A stretch of DNA of 64,000 nucleotides. It comes from Argyresthia goedartella (lineage: Eukaryota > Arthropoda > Insecta > Lepidoptera > Argyresthiidae). Every line of letters starts with the position of its first letter. The stretch's first letter is position 1. Of the stretch, positions 39,545 through 49,288 are shown one piece after another. Made by a program: the position numbers and the translations under genes. The notes under the pieces are model-generated. The model did not search any database. It was not told the origin of the DNA and saw only the letters and a list, made by a program, of their open reading frames with translations. The stretch is from contig OX463822.1 of the NCBI GenBank assembly GCA_949825045.1, forward strand, positions 3,477,001 through 3,541,000. Direction: 5' to 3'.

Positions 39545-40853
39545 CATAGTCAGGTCATAAGTTCTGTCACATGTGCAATATGAAATAATTTGGACATGTT
39601 TATTATTTATGTAAACATTTATATAGCAAAATGAACTTAATAAAACATAGATTCTTATGGTAATAAAGTTTATTCAAAATGACGCCCGCGATTTTGAATA
39701 CAGGCCTTTATTCAGCGCGGCCAGTCGTCTATCGCAGCACGAACGAGGTCCATGTCAATATCGGCGGCTGCCTTAATCAAGGATGCCTTGAGTGACTCCA
39801 AATCAGGATGAGGCTTTGAGCAGGCCTTTCCCTCCAAGTGTTGCCATATCTTGTAATCTAACGGACTCAAATCTGGACTGGAGGAGGGCCAGTCTTCGTG
39901 CCGGATGAAGTCGATTTCACGCGCCGCCAGCCAGTCTTGTGTGCTTTTCGCTCTATGAGCTGGCGCAGAATCTTGTTGGAATACCCAGTGCCTGTTATTA
40001 AACATGGTATGAGAAACGGGTTCCACAAGGTTCTTGAGGACTGTATTTTGATACACAACTGCATTCGTTTTTACGCCTTTCTCACAAAAATGTACCTCAG
40101 TTAAGCCCCAATAAGAGACTCCCAACCAACCCATGAGCGAGGATGGAAAATGACCTCGTTGGACACGCGGAATAAGGTTGCTCGCTTGTTCACTGCTGTG
40201 TGCGTACACCTTATCATTTTGTTTGTTGTAGCTCTCTTCCACGGTGAAAATTTTTTCATCCGAAAAAAGAATTTCCCGATGCTTTTTTCCCGCGTACCGC
40301 TTCAACAAAGCGCGGCATCTCTTCAGTCTCAGGTCCATTAAACGAGCATCCAAACGATGTCCTGTTTTTCTTCGATATGCCTTAAGCCCTAAGTCTTCAT
40401 TTAACACCCTTTTCGCCGTGGTCCTGCTTAACCCCATCTGAAGGGCCAACAGTTTCTGCTTACGTATGGGATTTCTTGGAATTCGCGCCTTCACAGCATT
40501 TATCACTGCTGGAGTCCTAACAGAGCGAGGGCGACCACTTCTTGACCTGTCATCTACACTAGAGTCTTCATTGCATCGTTTTATGGTACGATAAACGAAT
40601 CTTTTGGTTATATTCAAATTTTTCAGTAAGTCGAAAAACTGAATTGGCGCGTAACCGCAACGATGCAACGCAATAACTGCGACACGGTCTTCTTTAAGTG
40701 TCCACTCCATATTTAAAAATGAGGAAAATTCTAAATAGTACACATTTTTATTTTCATGAAAAATTCGAAATTCGAATTCAATGAACTTTTTTGTGGCCAG
40801 CGTTCTAAATTCAAAAGTTTTTATTGTGTGACAGAACTTATGACCTGACTGTG
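39545..40853 (-). mobile_element. maT-type (DD37D) Tc1/mariner transposon, apparently intact
   Basis: 1309 bases with 27-base terminal inverted repeats that differ at one position (39545-39571 and 40827-40853; core AGTCAGGTCATAAGTTCTG). TA target dinucleotides lie at 39543-39544 and 40854-40855. It contains one uninterrupted transposase gene on the minus strand. It is inserted in the ORF1 remnant of LINE D. Confidence 0.93.
39712..40710 (-). CDS. maT transposase (DD37D)
   Basis: 332 residues, full length for the family. The start is ATG at 40710 (MEWTLKEDRV); the open frame extends upstream to 40878, but that part crosses the terminal repeat and is not coding. Residues 1-115 form two helix-turn-helix DNA-binding domains joined by a GRPR motif (59-62). 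The catalytic triad is D151 (ILFSDEKIF), D247 (VFQQDSAPAH) and D285 (SPDLSPLDYKIW), with 37 residues between the second and third Asp. That spacing defines the maT group, known from moths and other invertebrates. It cuts and pastes the element at TA sites. No stop, frameshift or missing key residue is visible, so it may be active or very recently so. Confidence 0.93.
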   Translation of the reverse strand: MEWTLKEDRVAVIALHRCGYAPIQFFDLLKNLNITKRFVYRTIKRCNEDSSVDDRSRSGRPRSVRTPAVINAVKARIPRNPIRKQKLLALQMGLSRTTAKRVLNEDLGLKAYRRKTGHRLDARLMDLRLKRCRALLKRYAGKKHREILFSDEKIFTVEESYNKQNDKVYAHSSEQASNLIPRVQRGHFPSSLMGWLGVSYWGLTEVHFCEKGVKTNAVVYQNTVLKNLVEPVSHTMFNNRHWVFQQDSAPAHRAKSTQDWLAAREIDFIRHEDWPSSSPDLSPLDYKIWQHLEGKACSKPHPDLESLKASLIKAAADIDMDLVRAAIDDWPR

Positions 40854-42149
40854 TATGGTATTTCAGTAACTGTGACATTAAAATTCCTGTTTGAATGTAA
40901 CCAAATAATGGCTTGGGACTTAAACTCGAATGGGTTGACTTTAATAACGCCTCCTATTAGAATCAGAAAATCACTTTTGGTCAGTTCTGATATTTCCTTT
41001 TTCGCTATATTTGTCAGGTCACTCAGTTTTGCTCCAGCTCTCCAAAAACAGATAACCAAGTACCTCGGTCCTACAAGAATTTGTAGTGCATGTTGAACTC
41101 CTCTTGCCTGTTGGTCACCATTATTAAATGTCTTTGTTCTTGTCTCCTTCTTGTGTAGTGTTTCATTTTTAGCTTTGCTTTTATCTGTCATGCCGTTTTC
41201 TGGATGGGTTTCCTTATTCTTCTTTTGGGTTACTTCGCAGAATATCTCCACTTCTTTGTCGTTGCCAATATCTTCTATCTTCTGTTTGTTAGCATTTGTG
41301 TCTAGTAATGTGGTTTCAATTGTTGGCTGATGGCCATGGCCTGTCTCTTGTATTTGAATAGTATCTTTGTTGCATGTCTCACTGCCATCACTTTCTTCAG
41401 TATTTTCATTAAATTGATTGCTCTTTACACTTTCTATAGTTACTGTATTCATACTATTTATTGTGTGTTCACTTATTTTATTCGCTTCACTTAGCTGTGT
41501 TGTCTTTGTCACAGTTTTTCGTGGTGTTATTATCTAAAGGTTGTAGCCTATTTTGGGTGCAGGAATTAGTTGTGTCGTTTTTGGTTTTTTTCTACGTCTT
41601 GCTGTTATTGGTGTCATAACAGTGTCGGAAAATTAGATGGTTTTATACGTCTCAATCAATTTGTGAAATTTCTGTAGATTGGCTTTTAGCCTTTCGTTTT
41701 CTATGTTTAAATTCTCAATCTCATTTTCTGCCCTTAGCAGTTCATTTCTGAGTTTCTCGAGCTCTTCGTTCGTTATTCGGGTGTTATTGAATGATGTGTT
41801 TGGTAAACTCCTGTTTGAATCATCAAACAAGGATGATTTTGATTCATCGCTCAGCGAATTAGATCTGTATCGCCTAAAGTTTATGTTATCTTCCTGATTC
41901 ATTATTGTATTAGATCAAACAATTCTTATATTAACAATTTTTAATAGAATAGATTAGAAATATTTATTGGCCTCGAAGTAAAATAATTTACAGGCAAGTC
42001 ATTTACATTTTACACTTACATACTACTTAAATATTTGAAATTCCTATTCTAACTTAAATATTTCAAATTTTACATTACTTAAATATTTGACATTTAAATT
42101 ACTGCATTTAAATTTTTACAGTGAAATGATAGTTATTTTATTTATAATT

Positions 42150-43620
42150 TTTCCAAGAACAAAGATTCTACAAGTTCCATTGACATATATTCTTTGACAG
42201 TATAAAATGGATTATTTTCAAAAAATATTTTTAGTTTTTGTTTAAACAAGTTAAATTTTAGAGTGGTCAGACTTTTTGGTAATTTATTATACATCAGGAT
42301 TTTAAAGTAACGACCTTGTTTCTGTACTTTAGCTAATCTTGTTTTAAGTACTATACGGGTTTCATTATTTCTTATTGTTCGTTTTTTATTATCACGGAAA
42401 GTATAGGGTAAAGCAGTATCTTACTTTTCCGGAAATTCCCTATCTTCGTGAACCTCTAACAAACTATTGTAAATGTAAAGAGAAATAACTGTCTTAATTT
42501 TATCTTTTTTAAAGTGGCTGCGTTTTTTTAAACCATTGATTATTCTGATTGGTCGTTTTTGACATTTTAGGACTCTGTTAATTTCTGTAGCATTACCCCA
42601 TACAGTAATAGAATATCTAATAATTGAATGTATATACGCATAATAAACAGATAGAAGTGATTTTTTATCTAATAATGGTTTAAGTTTAAAAAGAGCATAA
42701 TTGCTGCTAGCTAATTTCATACAAATTTTATCAATATGCCCTTTGTGACTAATCGTATTGTCAATAGTATATCCTAAAAATACATTTTCTTGAGAAGTCG
42801 AGTTACCAAAAATGCCTAATCTTGATTGATAATACATTACGATACTTTTATTAGAGTTGAGAATAATGCCGTTAGCATCAAACCATTCTTTAAGCAAACT
42901 TATGACGTTGTTTATTTTATCATCTAACTGCGACTTACTTTTGTCTCTCAAGCCAATATGTATATCGTCAGCAAATAAGCTCAAATGAGCTTCACTTGGA
43001 AGTATATTACAAAGATCATTTATATATATTAAGAACAATACGGGACCCAGGATTGACCCTTGTGGTACCCCGATCGACATCTTTCCTGGATGAGAAGTAT
43101 GGTTATTTACCGATACAGTTTGTGTGCGGTTATTTAGGTAACTTATCATCATGCTGAGTTCAACGCCTTGAAACCCATAGTACTGCAATTTTAATATTAA
43201 TATATCGTGACGCAAACAATCGAAAGCTTTTGAAAGGTCACAAAAAATACTGGCACATCTATTTGAAAAATCTAAGGAATCAAGAATGTAATTAATTACT
43301 TTTCTAATTGCCATTTCAGTCGATTTACCTTTTCTAAATCCAAACTGTGCTATTGTAAACATGTTATTATCCTCGAAGTATTTTACAATTCTAAATTTTA
43401 TAGCTGCTTCTAAATTTTTTGATAAAGTTGGTAATACACATACTGGCCTATAATTGCTAAGATCTGTGACATCTCCTTTTTTAAAGAGCGGTACTACCCT
43501 ACCCGGCTTAAGTACATAAGGGAAAATGCCTTCAGATAAGCAAGAGTTGACAACAAGAAGTACTAATTCAAATAAGTTATTGTTATTTATTACAATATTT
43601 CTTAACGTTTTCGTACTCAT
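42150..43620 (-). pseudogene. LINE E reverse transcriptase (ORF2 part)
   Basis: A 399-codon frame from ATG 43620, then a TAA at 42421-42423 followed in the same frame by about 90 further codons (TALPYTFRDNKKRTIRNNET; QGRYFKILMYNKLPKSLTTL). Motifs: VVPLFKKGDVTDLSNYRPV, QFGFRKGKSTEMAI, IFCDLSKAFDCLRHD, SIGVPQGSILGPVLFLIYIN, the catalytic LFADDIHI, ILNSNKSIVMYYQS, YTIDNTISHKGHID. All polymerase blocks are present. The ATG is internal to what was a longer ORF2, and the endonuclease it needs is deleted, so it is not a functional element protein. Confidence 0.85.
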
Positions 43621-43654
43621 GTCATAGATAAAAACAAGTAGCTAACGTATAATT

Positions 43655-43795
43655 ATCTAAAGTCATCGCCTGTATCTGGTGGTCCTTCCCCCACGTCTCC
43701 GTCAAGCACAGCACGTCGCAGTTTTGTTCTTGTGCTTCATTTTCTATTCGTAAGTATTTATTATGTATGCTTCGAACATTCGCATGTAGAATTAT
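43655..43795 (-). pseudogene. LINE E endonuclease, N-terminal piece
   Basis: Reads TIILHANVRSIHNKYLRIEN, DVLCLTETWGKDHQ and a short tail before the jump to the reverse transcriptase. The N.RS.HNK and LTETW blocks are the first two endonuclease motifs; the GDFN and SDH motifs are missing. Confidence 0.7.
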
Positions 43796-44136
43796 GGTTT
43801 TTGACTTATTCTTTGCATTATCGGAAAATTTGTTCTAGTAGTAGTAGTTGAGTGCGGTTCTTTTCTATTTATGAAGCGTAGGGATGAATTACCAATAAAT
43901 GTGTTCTTTAAGCATGATATGACATGTTCTGTTACAAACTTTTTGAGCGCTAGGTAGTTTTTTGTATTTTCAAATCTAGTATTTGGATCTATGTACTTGA
44001 CATTTTCATTAACTCTTGCCATATTAGCTATCTGCATATTGATATTGTAGATATCTTCATCATGCATTCCGTTATAACGTAGACCTGTGATTAATACATT
44101 GTACTTCCTTTCTGCATCGTTTATTATGGAATTCAA
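43792..44136 (-). pseudogene. LINE E ORF1 C-terminal piece (esterase-type)
   Basis: About 114 codons. They contain AERKYNVLITGLRYNGMHDE, INMQIANMARVNENVKYIDP and a LALKKFVTEHVISCLKNTF tail. Layout and position before the endonuclease suggest the end of an esterase-type ORF1. The family call is by pattern only. Confidence 0.5.
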
Positions 44137-44410
44137 AAGTTAAACGCTGCCGTTGCCGCCGATGACCTCTCAGAGACAAAATCCACTGTCGCTTCTGTTG
44201 ATATTGTATTCTATGGACGTTCGTCCGGTGAAGATTAGCGGGTGACTCACCACTGTTATTGTTGTCGCTGCTTGCCGCACGCGAAGTTGATCCTTACGTA
44301 GCTCGCAATTAAAACGTCACCTTATCACTGGGACGTAGCACTTCGTAGCGCGTAGCACTGGTCAGCGTCGTTGCGTAGCACTGGTAACTGCTGCGGCGGG
44401 TGTCTTGAGT

Positions 44411-44569
44411 CGGTTAATTTTTTAAATTTGTTAATTATAGATGATGCTATCGAAGATATATTCTGTTATTTTGCACTAATCACGATAGGGTTTTCTCCAA
44501 TTTATTGCTGTTTCACTGGGCACACGGGGATATAGATTACTTTGTGGAAAGTATGGTTTAGACTACTTT
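44411..44569. other. Unassigned DNA
   Basis: AT-rich spacer without a recognisable frame. Confidence 0.4.
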
Positions 44570-45345
44570 TTATGAATTTAGTTTGAGAGCGCGGTTGATA
44601 CAGGTGTTGTCCCTAAGAGTTCGTACGTCGTCTGTTGTTCGGTGGCGGGCGGTGTGGGGCGCGGGTGGCGGTGGCGGGCACGGTGGGACACAGCAGCATA
44701 GGTGTCCTTCTGGGATTATTGGGAGTCTTTTGGATGTTCCAGAAGAAACCGCATCCGTTGCTGGTTGACTCAACTTCGTGACGTCACGAGGCGGTGCGAT
44801 ATTTATCAACGCGAGCTTGACTCGTAGAACTGGGTCGGCTGCAATAACCGCATTTTTGCTTACCGGCGTAATGTTGTCGCGCGTGTCGGCTATTCGCTGC
44901 GTCGGAAAAGTCATATCAGCCTGACGCAATAACGACAACTCACGTTTCAGGTCGGCGCAGATGCCTTCGGAAGCCTACAACTTGCTTCGGACTTCGGTGA
45001 TGTCAGCCTGCAGCCGCACGATGTCGTTCAGCAGCCGGGTGACGTCGACGTGGTCAAATGTCACTGGCGGCAGCTTGTTGAGGTCGCGGGCCACGTAGGG
45101 CGGGACGTCATCGGTTCGGTCTCCTTGAACACCCGGAAGATGTCCTGGAGATCCTTCTTCCCGCTTGCGTTCCTTTCCTCCTCGCCACAAGGCGCACGGT
45201 GGTGACGGCGGTATCATGCAGCACTTTCTTGGCGGCGGTGATCTCAACCTCCTTGAAGCTGGTCGAGCAGATCTGCTCCAGGCAGAGCTCGTCCATCACG
45301 TCCAGCTTCTGTTGCACGAAGGCGAGCAGCTCGTTCACCAAGATG
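44570..45345 (-). pseudogene. LINE-type ORF1 N-terminal half, several frame breaks
   Basis: Pieces: 45341-45200 (ELLAFVQQKLDVMDELCLEQ, ICSTSFKEVEITAAKKVL), 45130-44975 (DDVPPYVARDLNKLPPVTFD, HVDVTRLLNDIVRLQADITE), and 44938-44570 (FPTQRIADTRDNI and a Pro/Cys-rich stretch). I recognise the VARDLNKLPPV...FDHVDVT pattern as a recurrent lepidopteran repeat-encoded protein, most likely the N-terminal half of the ORF1 whose C-terminus is like 25296-25755. At least two frame changes and a stop at 44975 break it. No zinc finger is visible. It lies just upstream (minus strand) of LINE E and may or may not belong to the same insertion. Confidence 0.55.
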
Positions 45346-45474
45346 GTGTCCGCGCGCTTGACTGGTACAGTAGTAGCAGTATCAATATTGGGAAAATTAG
45401 GTCGACGCTGAGTTATGGGACATTGTTGCGAACGCTGCTAGGAAGCGTCGGTACATGCCAGTGTCGCAGTTGCA

Positions 45475-47525
45475 ACAAAATCAGGAGACCGGAGCTTTTT
45501 ACTTAAGATTGAAGATAAACTGTTAACTTTTAACGACAACATCGCGGCCGTATTTGAACAGTTCTTTACAAATGTTCCATTTGTTACTACGGCTTCTTAA
45601 GACTCATCTCCTGATCATGCTGCGTCATTTTTAAAAGACAATATTCAAAAGTGCAATCAAGATACTTAAAGCATTTATAAGTTGTTAAATTTTAAAAAAT
45701 CCGAGGATCTCTGGGGCATGTCAGTAAAAATTATAAGCTCTGTGATAGGCGAACTTGCCCCTCATTCAGCTAAAATCTTCAATAAATGTGTAGATGAGAG
45801 TACTTTCCCTGATCTCATGAAACACATCAGGCTAGTTACCTTTATTTGAAAGCGGCGATAGGGTTGACCCCACAAATTTCAGACCAGTCTCGGTTCTACC
45901 CGTATTAAGAAAAATATTAAGAAGATTATATTGGGTCAGTTGCTGGCGCACTTTAATGAGCATCAAATTCTCCATAGCTAGCAGTTTGGATTTACAAATG
46001 GGCGGTTGATAACAGATGCTGGAGTCATGTTAGTGAAACATATTTTTAATGCGTTGGAAGATCGTAGGGACGCTATAGGTGTTTTTTGTGACCTGTCTAA
46101 GGCATTTTACTGTGTAGACCACAAAATATTGCCCTTAAAGCTTAAACACTACGGCATAAAAGGCAATAGCTCTAAGCTTATGAGATCATACTTAGAAGGG
46201 AGGGTTCAAAAAGCTGACATTAATAGGACAAAATTGTCAGGTTCTCAGATGAAGATCGGACTCCCACAGGGATCTATTTTGGGTCCGTTCCTTTTCTTCG
46301 TGTATGTATATGATTTGCCATTAATGGTATAAAACATGTCGGAGATAGTATTATTTGCAGATGACACGTCACAATTTTTTTAAAAAAGGAGACAGGAAAA
46401 TGACTTTCAAGAAACAAATAATGCTCTCTTGTGAGTGACTGGTTAATTGCCAATAACTTGCTTCTGAATTCAAAAAAGACAAAATGATTAAAATTCACTC
46501 TACCTAATGTAAGGCAAATTGAGAGTAACATTGTATTGTGGAAGGACAAACTAAAACTAGTAGATGAAACTGTATTTTTCGGCATCACTTTTGATGCCAA
46601 ACTACTGTGGGGTCCCCATATTGTAAAATTAGCACATAGACTTAGCTTCGCAGCATATGCAGTTAAAAAAATCAGGGAATTAACTGACGTTGCAACTGCT
46701 AGGCTTGTATATTTTAGTTATTTCCATAGCTTTATGCCCTACGGCATACTAATATAGGGACGGGCTGCTGAGATTGAGACTATCTTCATTTTGCAAAAGA
46801 GAGCGATCCGATTTATTTATAAGCTAGGTAATAGAGAGACTTTGACAGATTTCTTCAAAGAAACCAACATCCTACCAGTTGCAAGTCAATATATCTATGA
46901 AAAAATAATGTATGTGAGGAAAAATATCAGTAGCTTTAAAATTATTGATAACCGCCACAGTGTGCAAACTAGAAATATACATAAACTTTTTTTTTTCAAT
47001 GTTCAGACTCACAAAAGTTAGTAGTTCTTTTATGGGACACTGAATATACGTATCTACAATAACATTCCGCAAAAAGTACAAAACTTAACTGAAGCTAGAT
47101 TCAAAAAATGTATAAAGCACACTTTGTGATCAAAGGCCTACTACAAAGTTAATGACTTTTTACAAGACACCGACATCTGGCATTAAACCCGTTCATTACA
47201 CCCTATATATTATGCTCCTACTAATAATTAGGCACCTTTTTAATGTTTTATTATGCTTGCTTGATTATGTTATGACGTATGGGGTTAATCTAGCTCAACA
47301 CAGACCTTGCTGTTGATAATTTTGTAATTATATATTCCTGCTTATTAATCATAATAATCAAATTATTCATGTTTGTAATAGTTAGTACAACCAATTTTTA
47401 AAAGAGATCTAAAAATCAATCTGTGGGAGTTTCTACGCCCTGCTTCTCCCACAGTGGTCCAATGTAGAGAATAGGCAAAACATTACATTTGCTAAGTATA
47501 TGTAAATATCTACAGTAATAAAGTA
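45475..47525 (+). mobile_element. LINE A copy 3, heavily decayed
   Basis: It begins inside the ORF2 linker (a degenerate NRETG block at about 45480) and continues through the reverse transcriptase to the LINE A 3' UTR (47280-47525). It is clearly older than copy 2, with stops and frameshifts throughout. It is useful as the uninterrupted reference for the LINE C insertion point. Confidence 0.82.
45490..47185 (+). pseudogene. LINE A copy 3 ORF2 remnant
   Basis: Readable blocks are AAVFEQFFTNVPFVT, SEDLWGMSVKIISS, 46006-46332 (LITDAGVMLVKHIFNALEDR; VFCDLSKAFYCVDHKI; IGLPQGSILGPFLFFVYVYD), IVLFADDTSQFF, 46536-46757 (FGITFDAKLLWGPHIVKL; ARLVYFSYFHSFMPYG) and 46791-47021 (ILQKRAI-type tail). The usual VPQG reads LPQG. 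More than ten stops or frame changes separate these blocks. No activity is possible. Confidence 0.8.
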
Positions 47526-49288
47526 CTCGTTCATTAAGTCTAAATTTTTGTGCTATATAGATATAATAAAGATCTTAGAATTGAATTGAAATGAATCTTA
47601 AAATGTTTCTTTATAGCAGTATTTTTAATGTTTTCTATGATATAAGGATGTAAACAGTGAATAGAAAAGGAAAAATAATATTGTCTGTAAAGTCGGATCA
47701 CGGACGATAATTTTACGTGACAACGTCATAAGAAATGCTTAGGCTGATCGTGCCTCTCTATAGCTCGTTCCTCGCTCTCGCTTGCACGCTCGGATCAGGC
47801 GGAACGTGACAATGGAATATGACACTGTTTCATGCGTGCAGCCGGCGTTCATCGTTCAAAAATACAATATATTCTCTAGATTGATTGCTGATGGGTAATC
47901 ATTTCACAATTTTGACAGAGCAATCCCAACCCGGCTAAACGAGGATAACCTCCCAAAACGCGTCGCCGTCTAACACCAAAGTGACAGCTCAACATAAAAA
48001 AGTTACGTCACAGACCACAAAGGGTGCGTTCCGATTGCACTATAACAAATTCATACTATCATGACGAAATTGCGACTAGGTACCGTTCGTTTCCAAACAC
48101 TATCTTTAATGGCCGTTACATCCTCTCGTTTTGCGGACTTTATATAAATATATATCTAATACTAGTTGTCTGGAAAACGTAATGTACATCAGTCTCGTAT
48201 TGTAGAGTAGAGTGTACAGCGGCCATTGATTTTACGCAATTCAGAACGGTAGAAGTTTCTTAATTTGGCGTTTTTTTTTCTTCTACCCCTAAAGGTCCTA
48301 CCTACTACCTTTGATTAATAACCTTGGTCTGGACGCTATCCTGCATTACAACATTCCCAACATACCGATGACCCTATTTCATATTTCAACAAATAAAAAA
48401 AAAAGTGAACTATACAAAATGGCAACTTATAAATTTTTACTGTAGTAGGAAAAAGAGAGTACATCAGTGGCATAGGTATGGAACAATTTTTAATACATAC
48501 ATATTTTATCAAAAAATGTGTTTATGTTAACTTGATTGCAACACTTGCTTTGCTCAGTGGTCTGTAAAAATGGATTAACAACCATTTGTCACCTACGGCT
48601 AACAATTTGGCGGGTTAAGTAATAGAAAAAGTGTATTTGCTATGGGGGGTGTCTTACAGTCAAGTTTTAGTCAGGACAGGCTCCATTCCTCTCAAGCTTT
48701 AAGCGCACACAGTCCTTTTTCGCATGGCGGACACGACGAGTAAAAAGTAAACTACAAAATCTGTCATGTAGGCGATGATTCAGATGGCTACCAAGTCAAG
48801 CAGCAAGTACCTGACGCGAAATAAAATTTTAAATTACAAGCAAGTCTTTGAGGGAGTATCCCCCATTATAGGGACCAGATGGCTCAAACGGCCTCGGAAA
48901 TAACACATTGCTAGCAATTCTAGTCGTGATCATGGAACACATGTGTCTCTAAATATATTCAAAAACCGGCTAAAGAAGCACTATCTCTCCCTTTCCGTCC
49001 TACAACATTACACAACCAATAACAGTAAATATTTGAGGTTTTATAAATAACTTTTTTATTTATTCACGTTTATAATAGTAATTCTGGAGGATTCATAAAA
49101 GTAAAAAATACTAAATTAAAAAAAACCGTTCGGTCATATTTTTTTTTGTGGACCTAGGAGATAGCAATTGACCCCTTCTACCCACCATTTCAATTTGGAA
49201 AACGATCCATGAAACACCCTGTATAGTGATACGTTGTATTTAAGTAATTGTGTATGCAGGTTATTTTTATCAACTGGGGTTATTAGTT
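47526..49288. other. Unassigned DNA
   Basis: No frame with a domain. TATATAAATATATAT followed by AATACTAGTTGTCTGG (about 48140-48175) resembles the edge of a common lepidopteran repeat. CATGAAACACCCTGTATAG at 49209-49227 is another frequent repeat word. No element boundaries could be drawn. Confidence 0.45.

Larger units (their letters stand above)
39456..41902 (-). pseudogene. LINE D ORF1: coiled coil and SGNH-esterase-like domain, broken
   Basis: 41902-41633 reads a Ser/Asn-rich N-terminus and a strong coiled coil (NEELEKLRNELLRAENEIEN). A stretch with a stop follows (about 41632-41513). 41512-40856 reads a polar linker and an esterase-like domain (ILVGPRYLVICFWRAGAKLS; LTKSDFLILIGGVIKVNPFE; FNVTVTEIPY). 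It continues past the transposon at 39542 (NNELKFICNQYDNVSF). The usual GGxND block reads GGVIKVN. Esterase domains in ORF1 are known for CR1-like LINEs, but their role is unclear. Confidence 0.6.
39456..41935 (-). mobile_element. LINE D, ORF1 remnant split by maT transposon
   Basis: On the minus strand, ORF1 runs from 41902 to 40856 and resumes at 39542 down to 39456, after the maT element. No ORF2 is present: the sequence ends at the tail of LINE A copy 2. It belongs to the LINE group whose ORF1 has a coiled coil and an SGNH-esterase-like domain. Confidence 0.65.
41936..44410 (-). mobile_element. LINE E, internally deleted esterase-type LINE
   Basis: On the minus strand: a leader-like GC-rich stretch (about 44410-44150), an ORF1 C-terminal piece (44136-43792), an endonuclease N-terminal piece (about 43795-43655), then a jump to the reverse transcriptase (43620-42150) and an AT-rich 3' UTR to about 41936. 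The N-terminal part of ORF1 and most of the endonuclease are missing. The 3' UTR contains three imperfect ACTTAAATATTTGA repeats (about 42020-42110). Confidence 0.7.
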
